Below are positions 10,568 to 22,139 of a stretch of 64,000 nucleotides of DNA, piece after piece (position 1 is the stretch's first letter; the number at the start of each line of letters is the position of its first letter). The notes under the pieces were generated by a model that saw nothing but the letters and a program-made list of their open reading frames with translations, was not told the origin of the DNA and ran no database searches. The DNA is taken from the NCBI GenBank assembly GCA_034401795.1, contig CM067370.1, positions 103,110,028-103,174,027 of the forward strand. The letters run 5' to 3'. This DNA is from Chaetoderma sp. LZ-2023a. Its lineage: Eukaryota; Mollusca; Caudofoveata; Chaetodermatida; Chaetodermatidae. A program made the position numbers and the translations under genes.

Positions 10568-11460
10568 ACAAGAGTCTCATGGGCATGAATGATGAGCAAC
10601 ATCAGACGGATACACAATAGGACGGCTACACAATAGGACGGCTACACAATAGGACGGCTACACAATAGGACGGCTACACAATAGGACGGCTACACAATAG
10701 GACTTATCTTGCAATAGCTTGGTTAAAATTGAAGTGGTTAATGAGGAGTGGTCTCTAAAATGATATCAGGGGCGCAAGCATAAAGTCAAGATGCATATTG
10801 AAAGAAATGATAAATCAAGTTTCTGTATAGAATCTCTGAATCATATCACTGTAGAAGCTTCCATCCAGGTTTTGTTGAAATCAAGTCTTACTCTTTTAAA
10901 TGATTTCCTTGACATCTCCGAAAATCAAAAAAAAGAGATGGCAGTTGAAAGACTGAATAATTTTATGTACAGAAACTCTGACGTATAAAAACCTAAGGAC
11001 TGCTCAAGTCAAGTTTGATTAAAATCAGCAAGGCAATGAGCAATAATCTTTTTAAATGATTTCGGGAATAAAAGATGCCTGCCAAAAAAACTGACCAATC
11101 ATATTTCTGTATATTCAGTACTGAAGTTTTATGCACCATAGAGGCTTTCCAGTAATGTTTGCTTAAAACGTGTCCAGTTGTGTAAATGTTGATTCTTTTC
11201 AATGATATCATGGACTTTTTCTGAAATCCAAAATTGCAGTCAAAAAGTATCAGCAAAAAAATTGACAGTCAAATTTCTGTAAAATCTAAGTTATGAAGCA
11301 TAACACGCTCAGGTCCTTCCATCTAAGTTTGCTTGAAATCCATTCAACGGGTCAAAAATTTGACCAATAAACCTTCTGTCCAGCCCTTCTGAGGCGGGTG
11401 ACCATAGCCTTCTTCCAGGCAATTTTGTTTCAAATCGGCCAACTGGTGTTAATGAGTAGT
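10567..11460 (+). repeat. Family A variant copy, interrupted by a minisatellite
   Basis: Starts ACAAGAGTCTCATGGGCATGAA directly at the end of the previous copy. After the 16 bp minisatellite it continues with the GGTTAATGAGGAGT, CCAATCATATTTCTGTAT and GTTTGCTTGAAAT blocks that mark the short sub-family found in 26376-29175. Only chance ORFs. Confidence 0.6.
10611..10704 (+). repeat. 16 bp minisatellite, about 5.9 copies
   Basis: Near-perfect tandem repeat of TACACAATAGGACGGC, with starts at 10611, 10627, 10643, 10659, 10675 and 10691. The last copy breaks off in GGACT. The lack of divergence suggests recent expansion. Confidence 0.95.
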
Positions 11461-11461
11461 A

Positions 11462-11590
11462 ACAGAGCCAGTCATTCCAGTGCTAAAATTTTCAAAAATA
11501 GTCTTTTCTTGGTCTGCAAATGGACATTTCTCAAGACCATTGCAGATTACAATGGCAGAAGCCATTTTGGCCATCTTGAGTGTAAATAAA
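11462..11590. mobile_element. Family M, half copy
   Basis: Begins in the central hairpin (GAGCCAGTCATTCCAGTG) and covers the right arm through TGGTCTGCAAATGGACATTT and CTCAAGACCATTGCAG. The left arm is missing. Confidence 0.65.
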
Positions 11591-12096
11591 GATATATACA
11601 TAATTTGTATTTACATTACCAATTCTCCATATTTCCTTCAAGCATGCGAGTACACCCTTTCCGCTGCAATCAGATCTTGACATTATTATGTAATCTAACC
11701 GACTGATTGACAGATTCAGCGGAATTCACACTTATGTAATAAAGCACCTTACAAGAATAAATTTTTAACAAATTAACATACCGGTGCAATGTAACATACT
11801 AATGAAACAACACATCATAGCATTGCCTTTTTCACACCTATATTACACTTCCATTAATACATAAATGCTATTTACCAATAGATCGTCTTGAGTGGATTTC
11901 TATGTTGTCACTCCGCTGTCGTTATACCCAGCTGTTGCATGCTGGATCAATAACTTACACTATGAAGATCAATAAAACAACTTGGCCTCTGAGCACAGCC
12001 AACATGACCCGGAACATGTCTAAAGTCTAAACAAGGCGAACCACACTTTTACGTAATCTACTTTGCGGCCCTGTCCCAGCATCGGATCCGGCTGCA
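11591..12096. other. No gene or repeat recognised
   Basis: AT-rich DNA with short ORFs only. Confidence 0.35.
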
Positions 12097-12831
12097 TTAA
12101 CCCTTTAATGGTCAAGCCGTCCACAACCGGCCATTGCAGTGGTCTTGGCAAATGCCAATTTGCAGGCTAAGAGAAGATTATTTATGAAAATTTATCACTG
12201 GAATGACTGTGGTAAATTTTCAAAAATGCTCTTCTCTGATATTTGTTAACAAAATGTGCCCATTAAAGGGTTAAAAACGACAGCTGCCTCTCAGGATCTC
12301 ATATCTTTCCTTTAAGCCTTTAATAAACAAATTTCGTAAGAAAATTCAATTTTCTGATGAATAGAAGATGGCCATTTGTTGATCAAGAGATGATTTGAAA
12401 ACTTACTACTGGAATGACTGGCTCTAAGGCCAGTTCTTCCAGTAGTAAATTTTCAAAAACGTATCAAGACGTAACTGCAGAAACCGTTTTTGGCCGGCTT
12501 GATCATTAAAGGATTGCCAAGTGACATTAAAGAAGTGCGCTTTGGCTGGCTTGACCACTAAACTGGTAACCCTTTAACACTCAAGTCGGTCAACAGCGGC
12601 TTTGGCAGTGGTCTTGAGAAATGTCTGTTTACAGACCAAGAAGACACAAGGTTTTTTTAATTTACAGACTAATTTTTGGGAAAAATACTATTGGAATGAT
12701 AATCGAGTCAGTCATACGTGTACCATTGGCAAATTTTCAAAAATAGTCTTCTCTTGGTTTTCAGTTTGCAAATGGATATTTTCCATGAGAAAATTTAAAT
12801 GTTGTTGAACACATTTGAAAGTTAAAAGGTT
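12097..12831. mobile_element. Cluster of three family M elements
   Basis: Three diverged copies lie nearly end to end: 12097-12274 (TTAACCCTTTAATGG to ATTAAAGGGTTAA), about 12309-12520, and 12567-12831 (TAACCCTTTAACACTCAAG to AAAAGGTTAA). Each retains the ACTGGAATGACTG core, though the central hairpin is shortened in the first. TTAA ends favour repeated insertion of the same family into its own ends. Confidence 0.65.
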
Positions 12832-12878
12832 AATAGAATTAACTTTATTGAAAATTCTGGTACGCTATTTCTGAGGAC

Positions 12879-13096
12879 CAGGGCTTCCACTAATTTTTAA
12901 AGTCCGGGACTTCCTGGCTAATGCTACTGGGAGTCTAAAATGGTTCAAATACAGGTAATTTCGTTTAAAACATTATTTTTAGAGATGTTAGGGCCAAAAA
13001 AGAGAAAGTCCATGAATTCTTTGGTATGTTTTTGGGGAGTCCTAACTTGAACTTTGGGAGTATAGGACTACCGGACTTCCACTACTGGAAGCCCTG
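12879..13096. mobile_element. Non-autonomous hAT element D1, with target duplication
   Basis: Terminal repeats CAGGGCTTCCAC and its inverse (GTGGAAG..CCCTG type) bound 218 bp. The flanks are CTGAGGAC (12871-12878) and CTCAGGAC (13097-13104), an 8 bp duplication with one change, as expected for hAT. A second copy of the family lies at 43911-44138. Confidence 0.8.
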
Positions 13097-13104
13097 CTCA
13101 GGAC

Positions 13105-13384
13105 GTGATGAAGCATATTTATGGGTGACTGTTTGTAAAATATCAAATGCCAGAGGTCCAAGGAGCCTATATACTACAAGGCATCTGCCTGCAACAACAT
13201 CACTATTTGAACAAGGAATGCGAAATACATGTATTTGAAAATTCCGGCTGAAATTATGTGTGCGGGTACATATATAAGCATTTCTGTACGATGGACCTCT
13301 ATGCGAGTAACATGACTCAAATACACCTAGGTGTAAGTGGCCAGTAAAACACACTGAATGAATGAGCGACGCACAAACATCTAT
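13105..13384. other. No gene recognised
   Basis: The two overlapping ORFs of 70 and 90 codons on opposite strands are mutual shadows and show no domain. Confidence 0.35.
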
Positions 13385-14202
13385 GTTATAAGTGTTAAAA
13401 ATTTGACCAATAAAGTTCTCTTTGTTCAGCTCCTGCCTCCTGGCCTAGATGGAGTTTATTGAGGTTCAAATCAATCGGCCAAGCGATTTCAGATATTTAT
13501 ACACATACATGTAGAGGTTTCTAAAAATAGTGCAAAATCCAAGATGGCTACCGACCAAATTGATCAATGGAATTAATTTCATCTGAACAACTTAGTCTGA
13601 CATGTCTGATTTGAAAGTGTGAGATTAATATATTTATCACCAACCAGAATCTGTATCATCTCCAGTCTCGCTGTCAAAATTCATAAATTGAGAACAAATT
13701 CTGTTGATAGAGAAATGTCTGCCATCTTTTTTCATGTATCACCTTGTTACTTCCCTTGAATGACTTTGAATGGCCCTTAGTCAAATTAAATTTGGAAGGT
13801 TTTCACTTGATCTCTTTAGTCATTCCGGAGAAGTCATTTTTGTGAAAATCGGGTCATCCAAGATGGGCACAAATCAAACTGACCGATCAGGTTATCTTGA
13901 ACAAAACTTAGTTCAGCTCTTACATTTCTTAAGTCTCAAGCTGTTGCGAAGAACATGATTACATGTGTTTCTAAAAATAGAACACAATCCTATCTGCCAA
14001 TCAGTTTCATTTAAATAAACTTGGATCTCTATGCTTTAAGGATGCATCCTGCCAAATTTACGTGAAATCAGCCATATAGTTCTTGAGCAGAGATCGAGCT
14101 GGGGGGGGGGGCAGGCAAAATACGACAGACAGAGGATAGATGGACAATGGATGTTCGCCATGGCATTTAAGGTTGCTTGGTCAGTTAAGCTTGCTGAGCT
14201 AA
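13385..14202 (+). repeat. Family A, 5'-truncated copy
   Basis: Lacks the ACAAGAGGCC head but has the TTGACCAATAAA, CCAAGATGGCTACC, TTCCCTTGAATGACTT and GGATGCATCCTGCCAAATTTA blocks, a GACGGACAG-like tail and the GCTTGCTGAGCTAACA end. It contains an 11-12 base G run at about 14101-14112. Confidence 0.6.
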
Positions 14203-14933
14203 CATGGCTAATAAAGTTAGTCTAAAATGAAAGTACCCCACATTGAGGTCATTACACTGCATTGTTGTTCATCTGTTAATCTAATTTTGCCAGAGTTTTT
14301 ACTGCCAACATGACACATAATAACCAATTGGATTTATATACATCACCATTGCTTAAAATGCTGAGTTTGCACATGATGCTCAAAATTATTCTCAGCTTGA
14401 AAAAAATCCTGAGATGTTCCTGAAATTCGCAAGGCAATCTTTCTTTCATCTCATGATAACTGACTTAGGAAAAACCTAGGAGTGTTAGGAAGAATTGGAG
14501 ACGTCATATTCTCAGGTACTGGGAATCACTGCATTCTTGGGAAATATTTAGAATTAACTTGACAAACGTATTATTTGGTTCAAAATGTTGCAAGAATCAC
14601 AGGTCAGAAATTATTCCATTCCTTAATTTATGTAAACAAATCCATTATTCATTGGTCCAATATTCATAAATACAGTGAACAGGCTATCTCTCACATCACC
14701 AAGAGAAATTGGGGAAATACCATTTCTGTCTATATTAAAGTCATAGAAAAATCGGTGATATTTATTTTAATTGAATACATAAAATTTGGGGGTTTTAAGT
14801 TTAACGCTAACCCCTGAAATTCCAGAGAACATCTCATATTAAGACAAATATATATGTAAACTGTTGATTAAGCAGCAACAGCTCTCAGTTTAATTAGTTT
14901 CAAAATATTTAACTTAATATTCCTTACAACATA
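14203..14933. other. No gene or repeat recognised
   Basis: AT-rich. The 80-codon plus-strand ORF at 14575-14817 has no recognisable family. Confidence 0.35.
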
Positions 14934-15450
14934 AACAAGAGGCCAAAGTAGCCTGTATCGCTCACCTGGAATTATTGGCCAACCGAACAAAATGAGATGA
15001 CTACTGGAAAAATTTACCAATTTGAATCAAATCCCTACAGATTTGGAGATTTTAAAAAAAGCTGCCAGGCAAATTAGCCAATCACCTTCCTTTGAACAAA
15101 CTTGGATCTCTATGCCTCAAGGATGCTTCCTGCAAAATATAATTTAAACGGCCTAGCAGTTTTCGAGAAGACATTTAATTTCCTATTGCTTTAGTATGGA
15201 GGTTTTTTGGCGGGAAAAAGATTGATGATGGCCGCCAAAGCATTTACCCAACAGCTTCGAAGCGGAGATTTGAAATCTGCATACCCAAACCTATATAAAA
15301 TTTAATTCGGCTTCAAAATCCATCAAATTTAATAAAATCCAATATGGCCTCCTAACCTGCTACATTTTGATTGATCCACCACGGATGGCGAACAGGCGAT
15401 GGAGGGTGGCCTTGAGCATAAGCTCACTTGGCCATTTTAGCCAGGTGAGA
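14934..15450 (+). repeat. Family A, short copy with deletions
   Basis: Starts ACAAGAGGCCAAAGTAGCC, ends GGCCATTTTAGCCAGGTGAGA. Contains one CTTTGAACAAACTTGGATCTC block and one AATCCAATATGGCC block, so most of the three-unit interior is gone. Confidence 0.7.
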
Positions 15451-15583
15451 TAGTAATTTGTCATTTCTGGTCTGTGCAGTTTAAAGCCCTGTCTTGAGCT
15501 CAGTAGAGAAAACGTTTAAATCTGCAAACTATTGACAATCTGCTGTTTTTTTCACATACTGGTATATACATTGTATTAATGAA

Positions 15584-15952
15584 GGAATCCAGTTTTAGCT
15601 ATGCCCCACCAATCTCTAGCTAAGCTCAACCTACCCTTCACCCGTGTTGGAATCAATCCATCCCTGCACTCTCTGAATCTAAATTCCCAGAAAACTATAC
15701 AGGTTAGTTGTTGAATATTTTGAAACTAATTTGACTGGGTGCTGTTGCTGCCTATGGCAGTCACATTAGTTTCAAAACATTCGACAGAATGTTTATTAAC
15801 GAGTAAAGACTGACAATTAGTATGTGTCGGACTATTAAGCGTTTAAGACAGACTAAATCGAGTCATTCATGCCATAATTGATTATGACATCATCCTACAC
15901 GTCATGTAGTTGATTATGATGTCATATGATGGACGGGTAAACTGGAAAGATT
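15584..15952 (-). mobile_element. Family B palindromic element
   Basis: Contains the family core: TGTTGAATATTTTGAAACTA, then an ACTGGGTGCTGTTGCTGCC loop and an inverted second arm TTAGTTTCAAAACATTC. On one side lie the GCTATGCCCC and ATCCAGT terminal blocks, on the other the ATTGATTATGACATCAT blocks. Best-preserved relatives are 17819-18360 and 25829-26197. Confidence 0.65.
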
Positions 15953-16460
15953 CATTACATCATATACTATACAAACTGAGAAGTCGATTTTTCACGTGAC
16001 GAGCGCTCAGATGGAACATTTTTCCTACTGACATGACTGAATACAGGTCAGATTAATGCATGTATAATATTACATATTTCATGGCATGATACACAGACGA
16101 AATGCTGTATTTGTTAGATGATACGCAAGTCCAAGGCATGACGCACACATATGTACACACGCACGCATGCACACACAGGCTCTATTGCAAAAACATACAT
16201 TATGTTTACAATATATATCAACTTACATTTGCACCTGTGTGGTATGACCTTGAAGATGGATGTGTACTTAAATGAACATGCATTCATTTTCTTATAACAT
16301 TTTCTTTGACTTTATTCTCAGTTTATATTCATTTACTGATTCATATTGAAAATACTGTACATATACAGCATGGTTAAAGTCGAACATCTTCATAGATCAA
16401 CCATAGAAATGTATTGAAAAGTACTCAAATCTTTTTAAATAAATAAATTAATCATGTTTG
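15953..16460. other. No gene recognised; short CA-rich patch
   Basis: AT-rich DNA with a short ACACACGCACGCATGCACAC patch near 16150-16180. No ORF of note. Confidence 0.35.
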
Positions 16461-17124
16461 AGATGTGGTCTGCAAATGCACATTTCTTAAGACCACAGCA
16501 GAGGCAATTTTTTACCCTTTAAGCATTTAACACAAGGTGGCCAAAAATGGCCTCTGCCTGTGGTCTTAAGAAATGTCCATTTGCATACCAAGAGAAGTCT
16601 TTCAGAAAATTTACAACTGGAATGACTGACTGGCTCGATAAACGAGCCAGTTATCCCAGTAGTAAATTTTCAAAAATAATCTCCACTTGCTCTGCAAACA
16701 GACATTTTCTATGAGAAAATTGAAATTTTATTGAAGTAATTTGAGGATTAGAGGGTTAATGAAGCCGGCCAAAACCAATCTCTGCAGTGCTCTTGAGGAG
16801 ATATTTATTTCCAGGACATTTGCAGGACAAATGAAAACTATTTTTGAATTCCTACTACTGGAATAACTAACTCGATAAGGGGGTAAATTTTCAAAAAAAG
16901 ATTTTCTCATGCAATTGGATTAAGTGAGCAGATATTTTCATTTTCTTTACCAGTCTTGAGAAAGTGTTAAACTTTAATTGGCAAATTTAGTCAAGAAGAT
17001 TATCTTTGAAAATTTACCACTAAAATGACTGAATCGATTATCTAGGCCTGCAAATGTGAAATGGACATTCCTCAAGACTATTGCAGTGGCAAGTTTTGGC
17101 CGTCTTCAAGCCAAAAGGGTTACA
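16461..17124. mobile_element. Cluster of family M elements
   Basis: A right half (16461-16520) abuts a full copy (16512-16758, centred on GACTGGCTCGATAAACGAGCC). A decayed copy follows (16755-16980), then another partial copy ending in CAAAAGGGTTA (to 17124). Each junction falls at or near a TTAA. The chain resembles the clusters at 12097 and 29264. Confidence 0.6.
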
Positions 17125-17579
17125 CTACGTGTACATGTACATATAAAAAACAGCAAAGCACACTTAATTGTCAATAAACTTATTATCACATCAAATCTTA
17201 TCAAGTGACAGCACTCTTTCTAGGAATAAAATTCAATTGTCCTGGTTTCATTTCATAGATCTGGGATTGTAAGCAGAACAATACCAACGTGAACAGCTGG
17301 GCAGACAACAGCAGCTATGACAGTTTACTTGATAAATACCAGGTAACGTATAAAATGAACTGTTTAACGCGATGTGCTACCGGTACATAAAATCTTGTCG
17401 AATGGTTAAAAGTAAAGTGCTGAATATTAATATTCAGGACAAGAAGATGTATGCATGCAGGATGGAATCAGAAAGCTGTAGCCATATCACAATACTAAAG
17501 ACACATGAGTCAAAATTAAGTCTACAATTAAGTAATGTCAATCCTGGTGTAAGCGCAAGGAATACAAGTTCCGTACACA
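17125..17579. other. No gene recognised
   Basis: AT-rich. The 105-codon plus-strand ORF at 17372-17689 runs into the next family M copy and has no recognised domain. Confidence 0.35.
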
Positions 17580-17793
17580 TTAACCCTTTTCATATAGAAA
17601 TCTTAATTAACCTGTTAATAGACATGATGGCTAGAAATACACCTTTTGCAGTGGTTTCAGGAAAACTGAGCCAGTCATTCCAGTCGTAAATTTTCAAAAA
17701 TACTCTTCTCTTGAGCTGCAATTTAGGCATTCACTAAAGCAACATGATTTTTTATTATCTTGACAAATGTTGACCATTAAACCGGTAATAAGT
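17580..17793. mobile_element. Family M, decayed copy
   Basis: Has TTAACCCTTTTCATATAG on the left, the GAGCCAGTCATTCCAGT core and TTCAAAAATACTCTTCTCTTG arm, and ACCATTAAACCGGTAA on the right. The left hairpin arm is missing. Confidence 0.55.
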
Positions 17794-17818
17794 CAATAAT
17801 GATTATAATCATGACAAT

Positions 17819-18360
17819 GGAGGGATCCGATCTGTCACTCAGGTATATGACATCATAATCCATTACATCACATAATTGACAGCAATACTCTTTAAGTGTA
17901 GCACAAATTGTATTCATGTCTTTGATGGATGTATGATTTAATAAACATTCTGTAGAATATTTTGAAACTAATTTAATCAAATTAGTTTCAAAATATTCAA
18001 CAGCTTACCTGTATACAGGTCAAAATGTTCACTCTTCGACTCGTTTTTAAGACTTCAAATTGCTATTGATGACTTCAATTTTAGGCGATGTCATCCATGG
18101 ATGAATTCAAATCATGGAAATTTGTGTTGCTTATTATGAAAGAAAGGATGACATCAGTTCAGTTTGGATGACCTCATTAAATGTGAGATCATTGCCATCC
18201 ATTATGACGTCAAACATTTTGACCTCTGGCTGTATAGTTACCTTGAAAATGGTATTCTGGGATGCTAGGGTTTAAAGTATATAAATCGCTCTCAACACGT
18301 ACACAGCAAGGGCGGAGCTTAGCTACAGCTGAGCGGGGCATAGCTAGAATTGAATCCCTC
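17819..18360 (+). mobile_element. Family B element with readable termini
   Basis: Starts GGAGGGATCCGATCTGTCAC and ends GCATAGCTAGAATTGAATCCCTC, so the ends are inverted (GGAGGGATCC against GAATCCCTC). The core palindrome at about 17950-18010 (GAATATTTTGAAACTAATTT and its reverse) has almost no loop. Two ATGACATCATAATC boxes lie on the left. At 542 bp it is the longest family B copy. No ORF of note; the transposase source is unknown. Confidence 0.65.
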
Positions 18361-18553
18361 AATTAGGAACAACTACTACAAATATATCATATGTATTTCA
18401 ACCCCACTACTGAATGTTATGAAAGTAATTTGCAAAAGTACATGTATAACAACTCGATTGTCAGTCAAATCATTTTCATAATATATATTCAGCATACCAT
18501 GAAGCAATATTGAGTAACTAACGCATTCAGGATTAAATATGTCACTGCTGAAC

Positions 18554-19033
18554 CAGGGCTAGAAATTTACATTTTTAATGGTGATCCATCGGGATCAGTA
18601 TACCAGAAACTTCACAGATCCCTGGCATTTTGTACTGATCTGTACAATATACTTACTGCAAAATGAAATGAATCAAATAATCTGAATGTATCATTTACAC
18701 CACATTATTATGATAATCAATCATTTAATCATCATGAACTCAAAATGTCTGCTTAGTTAATTTCCATTTGCAGGCCAAAAAGGGTATTTGTGAAAATTTA
18801 CCATTGAAATGACTGGCTCATTTATCAAACTAGTCATTCCAGTGTTACATTTTCAAAAATAGTCTTTTCTTGACCTACAAATGGGCATTTCTCAAGACCA
18901 CTGTAGAGGCCATTAAAGGGTTAAAACCCAAAACCCAAAAGATTTCACCCGCTCATTGATGTCTTGTTTGAAACAGTGATCCAGCCGGATCAGTTACTGC
19001 ACTAAAGCAGTGATCCATTACAATTTCTAGCCA
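18554..19033. mobile_element. Non-autonomous hAT element with an M element inside
   Basis: Left end CAGGGCTAGAAATT, right end AATTTCTAGCC, inverted. Flanks TGCTGAAC (18546-18553) and TGCTAAAC (19034-19041) form an 8 bp duplication with one change. GATCCATCGGGATCAGTA near the left and GATCCAGCCGGATCAGT near the right are further inverted motifs. A family M element occupies 18755-18924. Confidence 0.7.
18755..18924. mobile_element. Family M element nested in a hAT element
   Basis: Core ACCATTGAAATGACTGGCTC and its inverse, right end CCATTAAAGGGTTAA. It lies inside the hAT element 18554-19033 and so inserted later. Confidence 0.65.
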
Positions 19034-19181
19034 TGCTAAACAAGCATTAATCGAATTGCGTGTGCATAATATTTACCAGGTTACTTTCCGTAATTGTGTC
19101 CCCTGTTTCTCTATGAAAATAAAATTGACTAGGGTTCCGTCGATAATCAGCAAGCCAAGAGTCTCTCATCAGCATCTAATA

Positions 19182-19482
19182 TAGGCTTGCGCGATTACTT
19201 CTTTGAGTGATCACGATCGATTATTTAGGAAATAATTGTGATTATTCTCGAGCCAGTCATTCCAGTGATACATTTTCAAAGATAGTCTTCTCTTGCCCTG
19301 CACTTAGCAAAATGTCAATTTTTATGACTGATCGCATTAAAGAGTAATTAATTAAAAGGTAGGTTTTGAAATATTTTATACAATAGACATTAGTCACAAT
19401 TATTAAATTTTTAATCACATAAATTGACGATTTAAAACATCAATCGCGATTTTCGATTTAATCACATAATCGTGCAAGCCTT
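19182..19482. mobile_element. Non-autonomous hAT element, TAGGCTTGCGCGATTA type
   Basis: Left end TAGGCTTGCGCGATTA and right end TAATCGTGCAAGCCTT are inverted. Flanks ATCTAATA (19174-19181) and ATCTGATA (19483-19490) give an 8 bp duplication with one change. The interior is AT-rich with repeated AATCGCGAT-like boxes and holds a half family M element at about 19245-19345 (GAGCCAGTCATTCCAGTG onwards). Confidence 0.75.
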
Positions 19483-19751
19483 ATCTGATATATCGTTCCA
19501 TGCCTTGAACATGTCAGTAAAAGGGGGTATTCAATGCTGCCTTAATGGTACTCATAATTTTAAGGGTATTGAAGCAGTCTCAAATCATGACCCCTGAGGA
19601 AGCACACATTATGAAACACTGGACTTTCTCAGAAAATGGCGATCAATAAACCTGTCTACAGTAAAACTGTAAAAAAAAAATAGAGGGATAACTCTGTACA
19701 TTGGATGAGCCTTGCTGTTGTATAGCGCCGCAGCAATACAGGAGGGCACGA

Positions 19752-20112
19752 ATGGATGAATCCGATCTGCCACTCAAATATACGACATCATAATTGATTA
19801 CATCACATGTAGACTGACGTCACAATCATAATTGACAGAGAATACTCTGTCAAGTGTACGAATTGTATGTCTTTGATGGAATTACTATTTAAAATTTACA
19901 TTCTGTTGAATATCTAACTGGGCACTGTTGCCGTCATTGACAGCAACAGTATTCAGTCACGAACTTAGTCTCAAAATATTCAACAGCTTACCTGTATAAT
20001 TACCTTGAAATTGGAATTCTGAGAATTTAGGGTTGAACCTAAAGTACTGTATATAAATCGATCTTAACACGCGCAAAGCGTGGGCGGGGCATAGCTAGAA
20101 ATGGATCCCTCT
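19752..20112 (+). mobile_element. Family B element
   Basis: Left end GGATGAATCCGATCTGCCAC, right end GCATAGCTAGAAATGGATCCCTC. The core around 19905-20000 is imperfect: the left arm TGTTGAATAT is shortened, the right arm TCTCAAAATATTCAACAGC is complete. Same layout as 17819-18360. Confidence 0.65.
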
Positions 20113-20128
20113 ATTGCTACCTTAAATA

Positions 20129-21308
20129 CTGTTTTTATTCGAGGAAAGGACGCTAGCTTGTACTGGACACAGGCTAAATTTTGGCCAAAATCCTCCCCAA
20201 AAATCCTTATACTCATAGAAAGGACGCATAGAGAAAGTGAAATCCATTCTCTAAAATGGTTAAAACTCATTAGAACCTACCACAAAAATTGAACGTAATT
20301 TCCATATGCATGCTTACCACCACACCACTATGTTTAATGTACACCGTAAAAATATTATTGTGGAATTGAAATTATTAATGGGACAGCCTAAATATCGCGT
20401 ATCTTCAATAAAGATCATTCATTACATCAAAATCAATGCTCTTTTGACATAAAATGTCATCTAGAAAATATGCAAATCATGTGATATTAGGAATGCGGTA
20501 AGATCAGCAGCTGTGTTTACTAAAATTCTTCTAATATCTGCCATTCTCTATTTTCATTGGCTTGTACGGGAGAATTTATCCAATCAGAACAGAGAAATAA
20601 TATTTCTCTTCAGAAAAAAATATTAATGGAACAGCGTTTACTCTCCTATTGCGCATTAATTTTGTAATGCTGACCAACATTAAATGATCCAAAAACGGAA
20701 TCAGAATTAAAATGAGATAAAGCGCTTCTTATGTTGGCGAGCCGCTGGCTCCTTTGCGATTGGAGGCGCTGTGTTGTTCCAAGATTTTATACGTTAACGG
20801 GAGTTTGTTATCAAACGGGTACAGATCAGACCTAAAGTACAATACTTAGCTCCTATCATGCAATGATAATATATAGTATTCAGAGTTCCGAGTCCATAAT
20901 ATTTTATCTGAGTAGTCGCTCCAATTAAAAACAATCTTTTACGTTTGGAGGCGAATCACGTGATTTATATCTTTTCACGACGTCATTTCATGTCAAATTC
21001 CGGATTAATTTTGATGTAATAAATGATCTTTATTAATGGATACGCAATATTTAGGCGCTCCAATTTAATAATTTCACTTCCGCGATGATGTTTTGAGGTA
21101 TACATTAAACAGTCCGAGAATTTGTACCGTGCGAAAATGAGTGGAATTTCCGTGATATCATTTTATTTATTATTTTTTTTACGAAACTTGGACAAAAAAA
21201 GATGTGCTCAAACACTGTACTCGATTATAGGACGTAACCCCCTTCTTAGAACATGTAGTATGAGAAAAAAACTGTGTCCTTTTAGTCCAATTTTAATGGT
21301 ATCTGGCA
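20129..21308 (+). mobile_element. Family F fold-back element, copy 1
   Basis: A 1.18 kb sequence whose reverse complement recurs at 40713-41812. Inside it, about 150 bp near 20320-20480 (TGTTTAATGTACACCG.. TCAATAAAGATCATTCATTAC) pairs with 20985-21110 (GTAATAAATGATCTTTATTA.. GTATACATTAAACA) as a long inverted repeat, so the copy can fold on itself. The outer parts are a TTTTTATTCG..GGAAAGGACG block and a GTACTCGATTATAGGACG block. The ORFs of about 65 codons are not conserved between copies. Mechanism unknown; fold-back or MITE-like by structure only. Confidence 0.7.
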
Positions 21309-21531
21309 TATTTGGATAAATTTATGGGTGTTAAGGCAAGAGTTGTTCATGGGCATACAAGGCCATAGTGTCATTCAGGGCATATAGGTAACCAGCTCAG
21401 TTTAAGCTTTATAAAAATCATGTTATGTGATTTGAACTGAGTTATGATTTAGAAATTTATGCATTGACCAGTCATAATTGGGTCAGCACAACATGACACC
21501 TGATCTAAGACAAAGAGTCTAAGTCCTCCAA

Positions 21532-21706
21532 ACCCTTTAACACTCATATCAGCCAATGGTCTTGCGAAATGTCCATTTGCAGGACAAGAGAACTATTTTT
21601 GAAAATTTACTACTGGAATGACTGGCTCGTTTATCTATTCAAAAATAGTCTTCTCTTGGTCCGCAAGTGGACATTTTCTATGAGAAAATTTTCTAGAACA
21701 AATTCC
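21532..21706. mobile_element. Family M element
   Basis: AACCCTTTAACACTCATATC on the left, TACTACTGGAATGACTGGCTC core and TGGACATTTTCTATGAGAAAA right arm. The right arm of the central hairpin is partly lost. Confidence 0.65.
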
Positions 21707-22139
21707 GACATCAAAATATTTATTTCATATGTTCCATTATTAATGATTACCAGTCTGTGAGCATAATGTCACGTTGACCTGAACAGAATAAGGTGGATAG
21801 CAATAACTCATCGCCAGCGACTTAACTCGCAATTAGGCAAACTGCCAATTACCAATCTATTTCAGTTCGTAGACCTACTAGTCACTGCTAGTTGTTGTCT
21901 GCTAACAGGTTTCATAAACTATCAAGTAAGCTTATTTGATGGGCTTCTAATAATAAGAAAAGTAATAATATTGTCATGTTATTTGGTTAAATGTATTAAC
22001 GAGAAATAAATCTGGAAAACACTAGCAAATAAGAGGATTACAACACCCATTTCTTTATAATTTAACAGATTAGTTTTTGTATGTATATATGATTACTGTA
22101 ATCTGCAGCTGTAGTAATAGAAAGAACACACAACTGCAA
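21707..22139. other. No gene or repeat recognised
   Basis: AT-rich DNA with short ORFs only. Confidence 0.35.
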
